A stretch of 64,000 nucleotides of DNA from Taxillus chinensis (Eukaryota > Streptophyta > Magnoliopsida > Santalales > Loranthaceae). The stretch lies in assembly GCA_023512835.1 (NCBI GenBank), contig CM042091.1:44406107-44470106 (forward strand), read 5' to 3'. The notes under the pieces were generated by a model. It did no database searches and was not told the DNA's origin. It saw nothing but the letters and a program-made list of their open reading frames with translations. This document shows, piece after piece, positions 35,800 through 45,359 of the stretch. Numbering within the stretch: position 1 is the stretch's first letter; each line of letters opens with the position of its first letter. The position numbers were made by a program, and so were the translations under genes.

Positions 35800-37097
35800 A
35801 TAGGAGTTGGTCGTGGATAATATGTTCTAGAAGTCGGAGCATTAACATATTTATATGTTTTGATAGGAAAATATACTTTCCCAACATGTGGAATTTCTTA
35901 GGTGGATTCTAACTCTTTAATAAGAGAAGTATCCGATATAAAAGATGGTTTATTGCATAACCCGTAGTCCTCTAAAGAGATATTCTTTATGGGTTCATTT
36001 GATAACGCATCATCCTCCAGAGATATATTCTCGAAGGCATCATAAAGATCATCAACTGTTTGTTGAGAATCTTTAATACCAACCATTCCTAAAGAGGATT
36101 AGTCTTTGGTTATATTGCCAATTTTTAATTTGTCAAGACGATCAATCAAATGATTTATCATCTTTGTATTTCCATTACCAAGCTTATAAGGCTCAGTAGT
36201 AACCTTTAACGGTGGCTTGATATTGGTTGGAATAACCTTTGGCGGTAAAGAATTAAAATTCTTTACAACCATAGGTGAAGGAATGGAAGAAGAGGGTAAA
36301 GACCCTTCAACTTTCTCTTTTCGTTTAATAATTTTCCTTACATCCTCATTCAGAGTAGAAACTCTAGAATTGAGTTGATGCAGGCTAGCATTGAAAAAAT
36401 TATTCTGCTTGATGATTAGATAATCACGTCGAGCAGTTGGAGCGGAATCTTTCTCCTCAACAAACGTCATGCCCACCACTGGAAATGTCTGATCGTTGAT
36501 CTGAACTTCGGTTTCTGCAAGTAGAATGGGTTCTGTGGTTTTGTCGAGTTTATAAGTTGTAAGCATGGAGTTTCGCTCCTCAAAAATATAGTTGTACCAA
36601 TCAGGGAAGTTAAGAATCCTTTGGTTGTCCTTAATCCAAGTGATATACTTGGCACTGACCTCCTTTCTATATTCTAAGGTAAATTTTTGACGAAATTCAT
36701 TTCGAAAGGTGTCAAATTTAGGACTCTCATACTCCTGTTGAAGTTTATCCGTAAATTTCTTAGTGATCTCAATTCTGGGTCTCCTTATTTTTCGTATCTC
36801 AATGGTGTTTATGGATGGGAATTCCATTTCCAATGGAGAGGGTTCAGAATTTTGTCTCCTAAGTTGGGGTTGTGGACCAACAAGGTTTTTGGAGTGTGAA
36901 TATACTCCATGGTGAATACCAATATGGTCTTTCCAGAGACCTTTCAACTTTGATGATGCATCATATGTTGAAGCACTGTCGACATCATCAACTACCTGGT
37001 TATCATGTGATGAACTAGATGGAGGTGATGTAATAATTGGTTGTCCTAGATGGGAAGTCGATTTTCGACTAGATGCACTAAAACTTATCCTAGGCAT
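35800..37097 (-). pseudogene. Endogenous pararetrovirus polyprotein fragment downstream of the movement domain
   Basis: This decayed viral reading frame runs 37097 to 36099 and continues past one stop to about 35800. Visible features are a Ser-rich N-terminus, a basic central block (KFTDKLQQEYESPKF and DWYNYIFEERN), a heptad-like segment (LHQLNSRVSTLNEDVRKI) and an acidic tail followed by YYPRPTP near 35805. The layout agrees with the region after the movement domain in caulimovirid polyproteins of the florendovirus/petuvirus kind. No capsid zinc finger or RT is in the window. It is an inactive fossil fragment. Assignment is from recall of the family. Confidence 0.65.
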
Positions 37098-37900
37098 CTG
37101 TCGGTTTCTTTAAAAAGAAAGGGAAACCGTTCCATCAGGTTTTTCAATAATTCTTTCTAGATCATTAGACTCTATACTGGGGGTGGTCGCATGTTCTAGA
37201 TTCCATTCTGCAGGGAGTGACACTTCATCCCATGATATGGTTCTGGGAATGGTTACATTAGCATGTCTAAGGTTTGTCTCAAAGATGATTGTTTGTCTTT
37301 TCTCCACTGGTAACAGCTTAGACCTAGGGGCTAATGTGTTCATGACTTTGAAGTGAATCCTATAGACAAGAGCAATATTCTCACTGCCAGATTTCATGTT
37401 ATAATCGTGAGTGTGAACCTTAAGAGTTAACACATCTTGTAAATTTGCATCTGTAAGGGACACAACAAAATTAGGTGATGAACATTGAAAATATACGGGT
37501 CCGTTATATAGACTTGTTTCCAGGACTCCCAAAAGAGAATCTTTATATTGGAGATGTCTTTGATCTTGTAGAGAGACAAGGATACTAGCATCCAAGCCTT
37601 CTCAGGTAAGAGGCTTCAATCCAATTTGGATCAACCCAATATGAAGATATTGGTAAGCCTTTTGATACTTGAGGATGGAGGAATCAAGTAACTAAAAAGT
37701 GCTTGAAGAACAACTTCTTATTAGAAGTGTGCGCTCCATAGATTTAATCACATAACGTGATTTTAAATCAAATGTACCTATCATGTAGATACTAGATGGT
37801 TTCACAGCTGGTAGAGACCAATCTGTGATTGCCTATTCCAGGCTTTCATACTCTTCCTTGACCATGTTCTTCACTGATCTGGATCCTAGATAGGATTATT
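37098..37900 (-). pseudogene. Endogenous pararetrovirus movement-protein domain (decayed)
   Basis: 37110-37595 is an open frame whose motifs (SLLGVLETSLYNGPVYF, LTLKVHTHDYN, IALVYRIHFKVMNTL) fit the caulimovirid cell-to-cell movement protein fold. Its N-terminal part continues to about 37830 in broken frames (SLPAVKPSSIYMIGTFDLKS and ERTLL recognisable) with in-frame stops. A stop and short gap separate it from the downstream segment. Florendovirus-type integrations are common in angiosperm genomes and carry no intact virus here. No tRNA-Met primer site was seen upstream. Confidence 0.7.
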
Positions 37901-38169
37901 GATCAAGTTTTTGTGTATGCTCCATTCTCCTTCCATAGTAGACGACTACTACACACACCACGACTGATTACGGGAGAAAACGCCTCACTGCCACTCTTGG
38001 GACTTACTCACGGCGAACGAACCCAATGTGATGGTAAACACATGAGAGAACAAAACGCTGCAAAAGACTTAAACAAAATCCCTTCCGGGAATCATACCAA
38101 CGAAAACATAATTGAAGAGTAATATGATAACCTTTACAGATAATCACACAGAAGCTCTAATGGCTCTAT
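37901..38169. other. Unassigned sequence upstream of the viral fragment
   Basis: No gene is supported. It may be viral leader or host spacer. It ends in an A-rich run that leads into an AT microsatellite. Confidence 0.4.
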
Positions 38170-38195
38170 AAAAAAAAAAAAAAAAATATAAAAAA

Positions 38196-38252
<57 letters not shown>
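38170..38252. repeat. A-run and (AT)n microsatellite
   Basis: About 16 A residues, then long alternating AT. Confidence 0.95.
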
Positions 38253-38255
<3 letters not shown>

Positions 38256-38293
38256 AAGGTCATTTAATGTACAATAATTGATAGGGAGATAAA

Positions 38294-39806
38294 GGCCCAG
38301 TTTGGGAATGCTTTTGGAAGACTGCTTCTACTTATAAAATAAGCAGAAGTAAAAAAATGTGTTTGGTAAAATCAAAATAATTACTTATAAAAAAAGTTTC
38401 TGCTTCTTTTTGCCCAAAAGCAGAAGCAATCCAAGGGTTGCTTTTAGAAGCTGCTTTTTTAGGAAGTAGTTTTTAAGAAATTAAAATGACAATATTATCC
38501 TCTCTCTTCATCCTCATCTTGCGTCAACGAGGGATGCGTGCACAGGAGGCCGGCGGGTCGGGGAGCACGTGGGGCGGGCGGCGGGGGCGGGGCGGCGGCG
38601 GGGCAGCGTCGGGGGATGGGATCGGGGGTGGGCGGCGTCATTTCTTTCTGGTTGGGTCTTTATTTTCTCCTGTAATGCTATAAAATATCTAAGTTTTTTT
38701 TGCTCTCTTAAACTTGCTAGCTTACCCAGGCAAACATTTCTTTCTAACACTATTTTTATTGTATTTCATTTTCAAGCCAATTTTATTTTACACTCCTGTC
38801 CGGACTCACCAGTAGAGTCGTAGCTGAAGAGAAGAAACACTCTCCTGAATGTTTAAGAATTTTCCTTTGAGATTACGGTCTTAAATTTCAGGATTTGGGT
38901 TCTATGCAAATCATTTTTGAAAGAGGATTTAGGGAGGCCTTTTTGATGGATTATATGTATAGCACCAATTGAAATACAATAATGAATAATAAATTTATGA
39001 GTTACATTTTCCAAATTCATTTTCTTGTTTATTGTAATTGAGGTGAGCCAAAATTCTAAAGTGTGGAATTAAGCATAATGTGTCTTTGTTTCATTTGTAG
39101 GCTTATTTTGCTTGAAATAATTCCTTACCATCTTAGAATTATTTTGTTCTTGCAGGGTCCTGAGATTCGTACTGGTTTCCTAAAAGATGCAAAGCCCATT
39201 CAACTCAAGGAAGGTCAAGAGATCACAATCACCACTGATTACAGCATCAAGGGGGATCAGAATATGATATCCATGAGCTATCAAAAGCTGGCTGTGGACC
39301 TGAAGCCTGGAAATGTTATATTGTGCGCTGATGGCACCATCAGCCTCACTGTCTTATCTTGTGACCCAAAAGCTAGAATAGTGAAATGCCGCTGCCAAAA
39401 CACTGCAACTCTTGGCGAGAGAAAGAATATTAATCTTCTTGGTGTTGTTGTGGATCTTCCCACACTGACAGAGAAGGACATGGAAGACATCCTGGATGGG
39501 GGTGGAGTTGGCAGAGGAAGGGTGCAGCGGGATGGGTGAAAAGGGGTGCGACGGGATTGGGGAGGAGAAAGATTAGTTTTTTTAAAAAAAATTATAATAT
39601 AATTAAAAAGAATATTTATGTCTTTTGCGTTTTCACAGCACTTTTATTTTTAATTTACCAAACACCTATTATCTGCTTTTAAAATTTAAAACACTTTTAA
39701 AATTATATTTTACCAAACACTCACCTGCTTATTTTTACAGCAGTTTATTTTTTCAGCACAGCTAAAAGCAGCTTCTTCCAAAAGCACAGCATTATCAAAC
39801 TAAACC
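38294..39806. mobile_element. Terminal-inverted-repeat DNA transposon carrying captured gene sequence (Pack-type)
   Basis: The left end has TTTGGGAATGC then CTTTTGGAAGA and GCTTCTA. The reverse complement of the right end has TTTGATAATGC, then CTTTTGGAAGA and GCTTTTA. Subterminal tgtttggtaaa motifs also occur in both arms, so the arms form a long imperfect inverted repeat. Between them lie a very GC-rich block (38540-38640), an intron-like stretch and a pyruvate kinase exon. No transposase is encoded, so the element is non-autonomous. The target duplication is not clear, and the superfamily (hAT, PIF/Harbinger or Mutator) is unresolved. Confidence 0.7.
39156..39505 (+). pseudogene. Captured exon of cytosolic pyruvate kinase
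   Basis: After an intron-like tract ending TTGTTCTTGCAG at 39155, an open frame encodes GPEIRTGFLKDAKPIQL, then ITITTDYSIKGDQN, LKPGNVILCADGTI and NLLGVVVDLPTLTEKD. This is the pyruvate kinase segment at the A/B-domain boundary, about 115 residues. Pyruvate kinase converts phosphoenolpyruvate and ADP to pyruvate and ATP. Only one exon is present. After DILDG the similarity ends and the frame runs into GC-rich transposon sequence to a stop at 39539. The catalytic barrel is otherwise missing, so no enzyme can be made. The good conservation suggests a fairly recent capture. Confidence 0.85.
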
Positions 39807-40242
39807 AAAATCCATGAAACTTTGTGTGGGAGTCGGTTCGACAAACAAATTGTGATACCCAATCACAAAATTCAGTGTGTGATACCTGCGGACAAACTTT
39901 TAAGGCAATGTTACATGTGAATTGTGAATTGCGCAAGTAATTAATATTAATTTTTTATTAATTCAAAGACTAAAATGTATTTAAACCTATTACTTTATAC
40001 GTTTCCAAACTTTTATAAGCCGAAAGACCTTCTAAACAACCGTAGAAGCAGCAGTTTTGTTTTTTGTTTTTTTGGTTTTACTATTATTACAAGGCAAAGA
40101 GTGCACGTTTAAATTTTAAAATGTTTTTAAAAATAAATTACAAGGTTGACAGCACGAGGACAAGAAGACGACGCTCACTCACATATCTCGATTGTTCCGC
40201 GGGACCTTCCATGTTGGTGGCTGTACAAGCCAACAAAAACAC
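39807..40242. other. Intergenic sequence upstream of eIF1
   Basis: AT-rich, with no coding signal. It separates the Pack-type element from the eIF1 promoter. Confidence 0.6.
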
Positions 40243-40516
40243 GCCACGTGTCTGAAAAGTTCCGTGGACGATGACAACCGCTCTTGCTCACACCCCACCA
40301 GAGCCACCGAATTTATTCCAGCCTGGCAACAAGGTGGGGCCTGCGTCCCCACTACGCGTCCGCGAAAGAACCGCAGCCCACCGAATCCTCATGTCTTCAT
40401 AGATCGCAGCCGTCCAACGCCTTATCCCTATCGTCCACTGTCCGCCACCTCATCGGGTCGGACTCTTAACCCGGATGGATCCACCGCCTTCCCCTCCGCG
40501 CGGTTCTTTATATATA
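40243..40516 (+). promoter_or_regulatory. eIF1 promoter: G-box and TATA box
   Basis: A G-box core CACGTG sits in GCCACGTGTC at 40243-40252, and a TATATATA box is at 40509-40516. Transcription would start about 30 bases further, near 40545. The CACGTG core binds bZIP/bHLH factors in plants; its role here is inferred. Confidence 0.65.
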
Positions 40517-40610
40517 GTCCCCGCGTGCGCTCCCTCCGACCACATTGGTTTCTTTGTTGGTAGCTATCGCTTCGGTGGTCGCGTCCGTTGCTCGCTCCAC
40601 CGCTTAGCAG

Positions 40611-40947
40611 GTAATTCCAGCTTCGATTCCCTATCCGCGTTGTTGTTTAATAATTTGTTCTTTCGTTTACATCGATCGCGAAGCCATGTCGGTGTTGTTA
40701 ATTACGCGGCTCGTTGTTGTTTGTTGCTGTTCCTTCTGATTTTCATTATGTTTTCGTGTTTGTCCGTTGTTTCTGGGCGAGGGATTCTAAGACGCTGGCT
40801 GAGTTTCTTGGATTATTTAGGGCTGTGTGCTTTGATTTTGTTTTTTCTGTTTCGTTTCTCCACTCCTGTGTCGTTTTTCCCGTTCGAGTTTCACGGTTCT
40901 TGAAATCATTCTGATAGTGTCCTTATTGTTTGCGACTGATAAAGCAG
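40611..40947 (+). other. 5'-UTR intron of eIF1
   Basis: Donor CAG/GTAATT at 40611, branch-like GACTGAT near 40934, acceptor AAAGCAG ending at 40947. Introns in the 5' UTR are usual in plant SUI1 genes and often raise expression. Confidence 0.65.
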
Positions 40948-40987
40948 CTTCGCCTCGTCTCCTTGAAGCTTTCGTCACACAAAGTAC

Positions 40988-41689
40988 ATGGTTGATCTAA
41001 TCTCCGACGTCCACATCCCTGCTGCTTTTGGTGAGTAACGATCCTAAATCCCACTGATACTCTGTTAATTTTTATCGTATTCCAATTTTCTGTACGGAAG
41101 ATTTAGGTAGGAATTCTCAAATTTTACGTGAATCACCCATAAAACTAGTGGGTTTATTGTGAAGTTTTGATGGAAGGGACATAAAATTATATGTGGGTTT
41201 TGGTTTATGTCGTGTGGTTGTTTAGACCCATTCGCGGAGGCAGATACTGGTGCCCCTGGAGCCAAAGAGTATGTGCATGTTAGGATTCAACAGAGGAATG
41301 GCAAGAAAAGCCTGACTACTGTGCAGGGGCTAAAGAAGGATTTCAGCTACGACAAGATCCTCAAGGATCTGAAAAAGGACTTTTGCTGTAATGGTAATGT
41401 TGTCGAGGACAAAGAACTTGGCAAGGTCATCCAACTCCAAGGCGATCAGCGCAAGAAAGTCTCCAATTTCCTTGTTCAGGTATGTAATGCCCATTTTTAG
41501 GCTTCAAAACCAAAGAGAGAGAGAGAGACGCATCTAAATATTGTGAACGGTGGTTGTTTTATTTCAGTGTCATAGGACATATGAGCTATGATGCTGATGA
41601 TAAGATTTGTTGGTTCTTATATACGTATATATATTTTTTCTCAGGCTGGGATTGTGAAGAAGGATCGGATTAAGATACATGGTTTCTGA
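40988..41689 (+). CDS. SUI1: Translation initiation factor eIF1 (SUI1 family), three coding exons
   Basis: eIF1 binds the 40S subunit near the P site and enforces correct start-codon choice during scanning. Coding exons are 40988-41030, 41226-41479 and 41645-41689. Introns 41031-41225 and 41480-41644 have GT-AG ends (GTGAGT and GTATGT donors, TTTAG and CTCAG acceptors). Joined, they give 113 residues, the normal plant length. The start codon is the ATG of MVDLISDV, giving an N-terminus like other plant SUI1 proteins (IPAAFDPFAEAD). Core SUI1 motifs are YVHVRIQQRNGKKSLTTVQG, LKKDFCCNG, VIQLQGDQRKKV and the C-terminal GIVKKDRIKIHGF. No stop or frameshift interrupts it. A possible polyadenylation element AATAAT lies at 41860. 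It is the only intact gene in the window. Confidence 0.96.
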
Positions 41690-42879
41690 GGAAGGTTTTG
41701 GGTGGATTAAGAAAATTGGAAGCCTTCTAATAATACTATTTTAGTTGTTTGTGGTTGCTTGCTAAAAGATTGTTTTGCCTTGTCTGCAAACGTTAGTTTC
41801 TTCGTTTGGGTGTGGTTTAGCACTTTGCTGTTTTCTTGTTTATGTGAACCCTTGGCATCAATAATGAATGGCTTCCTTTTCAGAATTCTTCATCTCTCTC
41901 CATCTCTATTATTAACATGCTTTCTCTTTCTTTTTTTTTTAATTATCATTTTGTAATTGCAAGTTAATATAGGATATTCACTGTCGAAATATGAAAAAGA
42001 TCATTCGAACACAGGAAACAGAATGGACGTTTCTGGTTTTATGCTAGTTTTGTGTATATTTTTTGTTTCTGCCAACCATGTGGAGGTGGTCAAATAACAT
42101 ACGCCCGTATGGGAAGCACGTTCAACAAGTTAAACGCCCCGTTGGGTTTTGCCGAAGTAGAATGCTTGTTCCAGCTCTAATCCGAGAGAATTGTTATTTC
42201 CTTGTTTGATTCCTCTTTCGGAATACAATCGGTACTCCATTTCTAGACTGTGTTGAGAAGAATTTGTCAGAACCGCCGCTCTACTTTAGGCATCAGCTAT
42301 TCAATGAGAAATTGGAATAAATCTTTTCATTGAAGTCAAAAATAATATATTAAATTATATAAATTACAATGATTGTGGTATCGGCAGAGGAGATGTATGC
42401 CACCGACGCGCGGTGGTTTCCAAAGATCAACGAGTTGCCAATGGTGGAGAAGTCATTGACGGACTTGGAATCAACGAAGTTGGAGAAAAAGTTAGAGAAG
42501 AGGCTGTCAGGGAAGCACCAGGTCTCACGCTCACCTAAACTCAGCGGAAATAAAATAATACCGAAAACTTTACAAATCTATTGAAATGGTTAGGGGTAAG
42601 TTAAATTAATTTTATAAAATAATAAGTAAAAATTTTCTTGCAAGAGTTGTAAATAAATTTTCTATACGAGTTTATTTAAAAAAAAAAAGTCATAAAACTC
42701 CCGCAACAAGAAAAGTCATTTAACTTTTTTATTATGTTTATATGATATTTTTAATATATTAAAAAATATTATTTAAAGGAGTCTGAATCCATAACCGTAT
42801 CCACATAAATTATATGCCAAGCAAACATCGAAAGATTTGAAGCTAAATCACAAAGAAAAGTCAAAAAATGGCACCTTTA
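41690..42879. other. eIF1 3' UTR and intergenic spacer
   Basis: The 3' UTR probably ends before 41960. The rest is AT-rich. A 71-codon open frame at 42369-42584 has no recognisable motif and is not supported as a gene. Confidence 0.55.
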
Positions 42880-43501
42880 CATTGCTGGTCGACTAAGCCA
42901 AATAAGTTTCAATCAGCCACTTTTTAGTCAACCACACTAGCCGACTAAACTCCACTGGTCGAGATCGAATACTCCATCTGGCTAACATCGACCACACCAT
43001 AGGTTAAGGTCAACCACATTGTAACTCATTTACCTCTGGTCAACCAGGTCAACCCACATCAACCACTTGTCCTTGTCAAGCACCCCTGATCAACGATATC
43101 AACCAGACTCAGCCACATTAACTACACCGACTCACCATGTCGATTGCCCAGGTCAACAACATCGTTTGCACTTGCCCGATTGGGCCTATCGACTACTATT
43201 CAACAAATTTTGGTCCAAAAACCCCAAATCTATAGTTTTAAGCATCAATTTACCCCTATAATTTGTCTCTAACACTTCTTAGCCATATTAATTTACCAAA
43301 AACAACCTAAAATTAAGGTTTTTAGCAATTTTCGCTAATCTCTTGGGTTCATACCAAGTTCATGAATTTACCTAATGCATGCTTATTAATCCAACCAAAA
43401 CATAAATAGAGGAGACAATCAACGGAACACCTACCTAAAATAATTTTCACGGATCGAATGAGCTCAAAACATTGCAAATCAAAGGCTCCAAGCTCCTCCA
43501 C

Positions 43502-43566
<65 letters not shown>

Positions 43567-43934
43567 ACAAGCTCTACTTACAAACAAGGGTAGTGTAACA
43601 TGGAAGCTCACTTTCTTTTCCTCCTATTTATATTCCTGCCTTTATCTTTAATTAATAAATCTCCAAAATAATAATTGACCTCCTAGAGTCATAGACTCCA
43701 AATTGAGCTCAATTACCGTCAAAATGTTTGAAATAATGAGCATATCACAATTCAAATATTTTCCACCTTAAACAACCACTCATATGCAAGGTTAACTAAA
43801 ATACTCTTAAAAATCAACAATCAAGCTACTCAAGGCTCCGACCTAGAATTGAGCTCAACTACTGCAAAACACTCACATCAATGGCCACATTATCATTTAG
43901 ATATAGGCATTCTCATAGATGGCTATATCTCAAC
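42880..43934 (-). repeat. Minus-strand Tekay-like LTR, target of the SIRE-like insertion
   Basis: It contains degenerate gtcgac units (42890-43200), a CT microsatellite, and blocks similar to 860-930 (gactccaaattgagctcaat, accgtcaaaatg). The LTR resumes at 56751 after the insertion and ends gggtctttaca at 56775, matching the LTR end at 1131-1141. The left limit is approximate. Confidence 0.75.
43506..43562. repeat. (CT)n microsatellite
   Basis: About 28 CT units within an LTR. The same place in related LTRs has only a short CT-rich stretch. Confidence 0.95.
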
Positions 43935-45216
43935 TGATGGTCCCTTGGAGCCTAGAGGGGGGTGAATAGGCTCTTATCTAAACTCTTTTTAATCTCTTAA
44001 GACACAAACACTTATCCAGTTAAGTGATAGAATCACTGCGGAAGATAACCAGATAGTGGAAGTATTTTGTTTTATTATCAAAAGATAAATACAACAAAAT
44101 AGAAGGAAGACTCTCTTATACTCTGTTTACAAAAGAATTCACACACTAGCCAAATTCTATCTTTTGAACTCTTGTGCATATACAGGGTTGATCGTCGCTC
44201 ATATGCGCACTACCTACACAAATGTACAAGTATGAATATTTATACAAACATTCCTAAGAGACAACCTTGGAACTTGTACTTCCGGAATGCGTTCAGCACT
44301 AACTATTCCTCGGTAATCTCCCTGCCTTGACTGCTGCGGTTTGTGGAGCTCAAGATCTTGGGTTTGAAGAGTATAAGTGCCTTTGTGAGTTCCCAAATAT
44401 AATTGAGGTTGTGTCCACATATCCGGGTGATCCACGTGTAAGATTCTTCAGGTTCTCAACGAGTTTGTCTTACATCGGGACACCACGAGCTGATAACTTT
44501 AAATGCGGTAGTTTGAAGTAGCATCTTCTTGGTCCGGTGTAATTTTCCTTACTCCGTTGCTAATGAAGCTCGGAACCTTACTCCGTGTCAGTGGTTGCTT
44601 ACTCCGTATCTATTAGGTACTGGAATCCTTAGTCCGTGTCAGTGCTTCCTTATTCCACATGTAAGTTCCTTATTCCGCATGTAAGTTCCTTACTCCGTAT
44701 GTAAGTTCCTTACTCCGTATGTAAGTTCCTTACTCTATATGTAAGTTCCTTACTCCGTATGAGTGAGTGGCCCGGATTCCTTACTCCGCATCTAATTTCT
44801 TTACTCCGTGTCTAATTTCCTTACTCCGTGCGAATAAAGACTCGGGTCCTTATTCCGCATCAATACTTCCTTACTCCATATCTATGAAAGACTCAGATCC
44901 CTTACTCCGTATCAGTTTGACTTAGTCCGTTTGAGGCATTAGGAACAGATTCCGTAATCCATAGCTTTTAAGTTCTTAGTCCTCACGAATGTTCCTTATT
45001 CCATATGTATTGGTGACTTGGTTATTTACCAAGTGTTTGACGACACTCACTCTTGTCCGGATCAGGATTATGTATCCTGTCCTTAGCTTTGCTCTCACGA
45101 GTGTATCTCCGGATTAATAACATATCTTCTGCAACAATCAAAGAAACACAAAAGATCTCATATCAAATTACATAAGGCTTTATCAACATTATCCAAATTC
45201 TGGGCTTGATCTAACA
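43935..45216 (-). repeat. 3' LTR of the SIRE-like element
   Basis: Plus strand TGATGGTCCC...GATCTAACA. It contains five full 20-bp units at about 44643-44760 and many scattered ttactccgt decamers up to about 45000. Confidence 0.95.
44643..44762. repeat. 20-bp tandem array tccttactccgtatgtaagt in the LTR
   Basis: Five full units plus a partial sixth. The other LTR (about 56195-56290) has four full units, which accounts exactly for the 20-bp length difference between the LTRs. Confidence 0.93.
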
Positions 45217-45230
45217 ATCTCCCCCAATTA
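45217..45230 (-). promoter_or_regulatory. Polypurine tract of the SIRE-like element
   Basis: In sense it reads TAATTGGGGGAGAT directly before the 3' LTR start TGTTAGATC. This is the expected plus-strand primer. Confidence 0.9.
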
Positions 45231-45359
45231 TGGATATGCCCAAACCCTTTGTAATCTGATCTGGTAAGCAGTGCAAAAAGATAACATACAGAATACGTAT
45301 CACAACCAATTTCATTCATCAGCAACAGAATACAATTCAGCCTTTACACAAGATTTTCA

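Noticed and set aside
39063..39155. N-terminal extension of the pyruvate kinase frame
   Set aside because: It lies in intron-like sequence ending in a splice acceptor; similarity to pyruvate kinase starts only at 39156.
40192..40903. Open frames of 123 and 142 codons upstream of eIF1
   Set aside because: They overlap the promoter, 5' UTR and 5'-UTR intron of eIF1 and have no recognisable domain.
42369..42584. 71-codon frame downstream of eIF1
   Set aside because: No domain, no splice or promoter support, and short enough to occur by chance.
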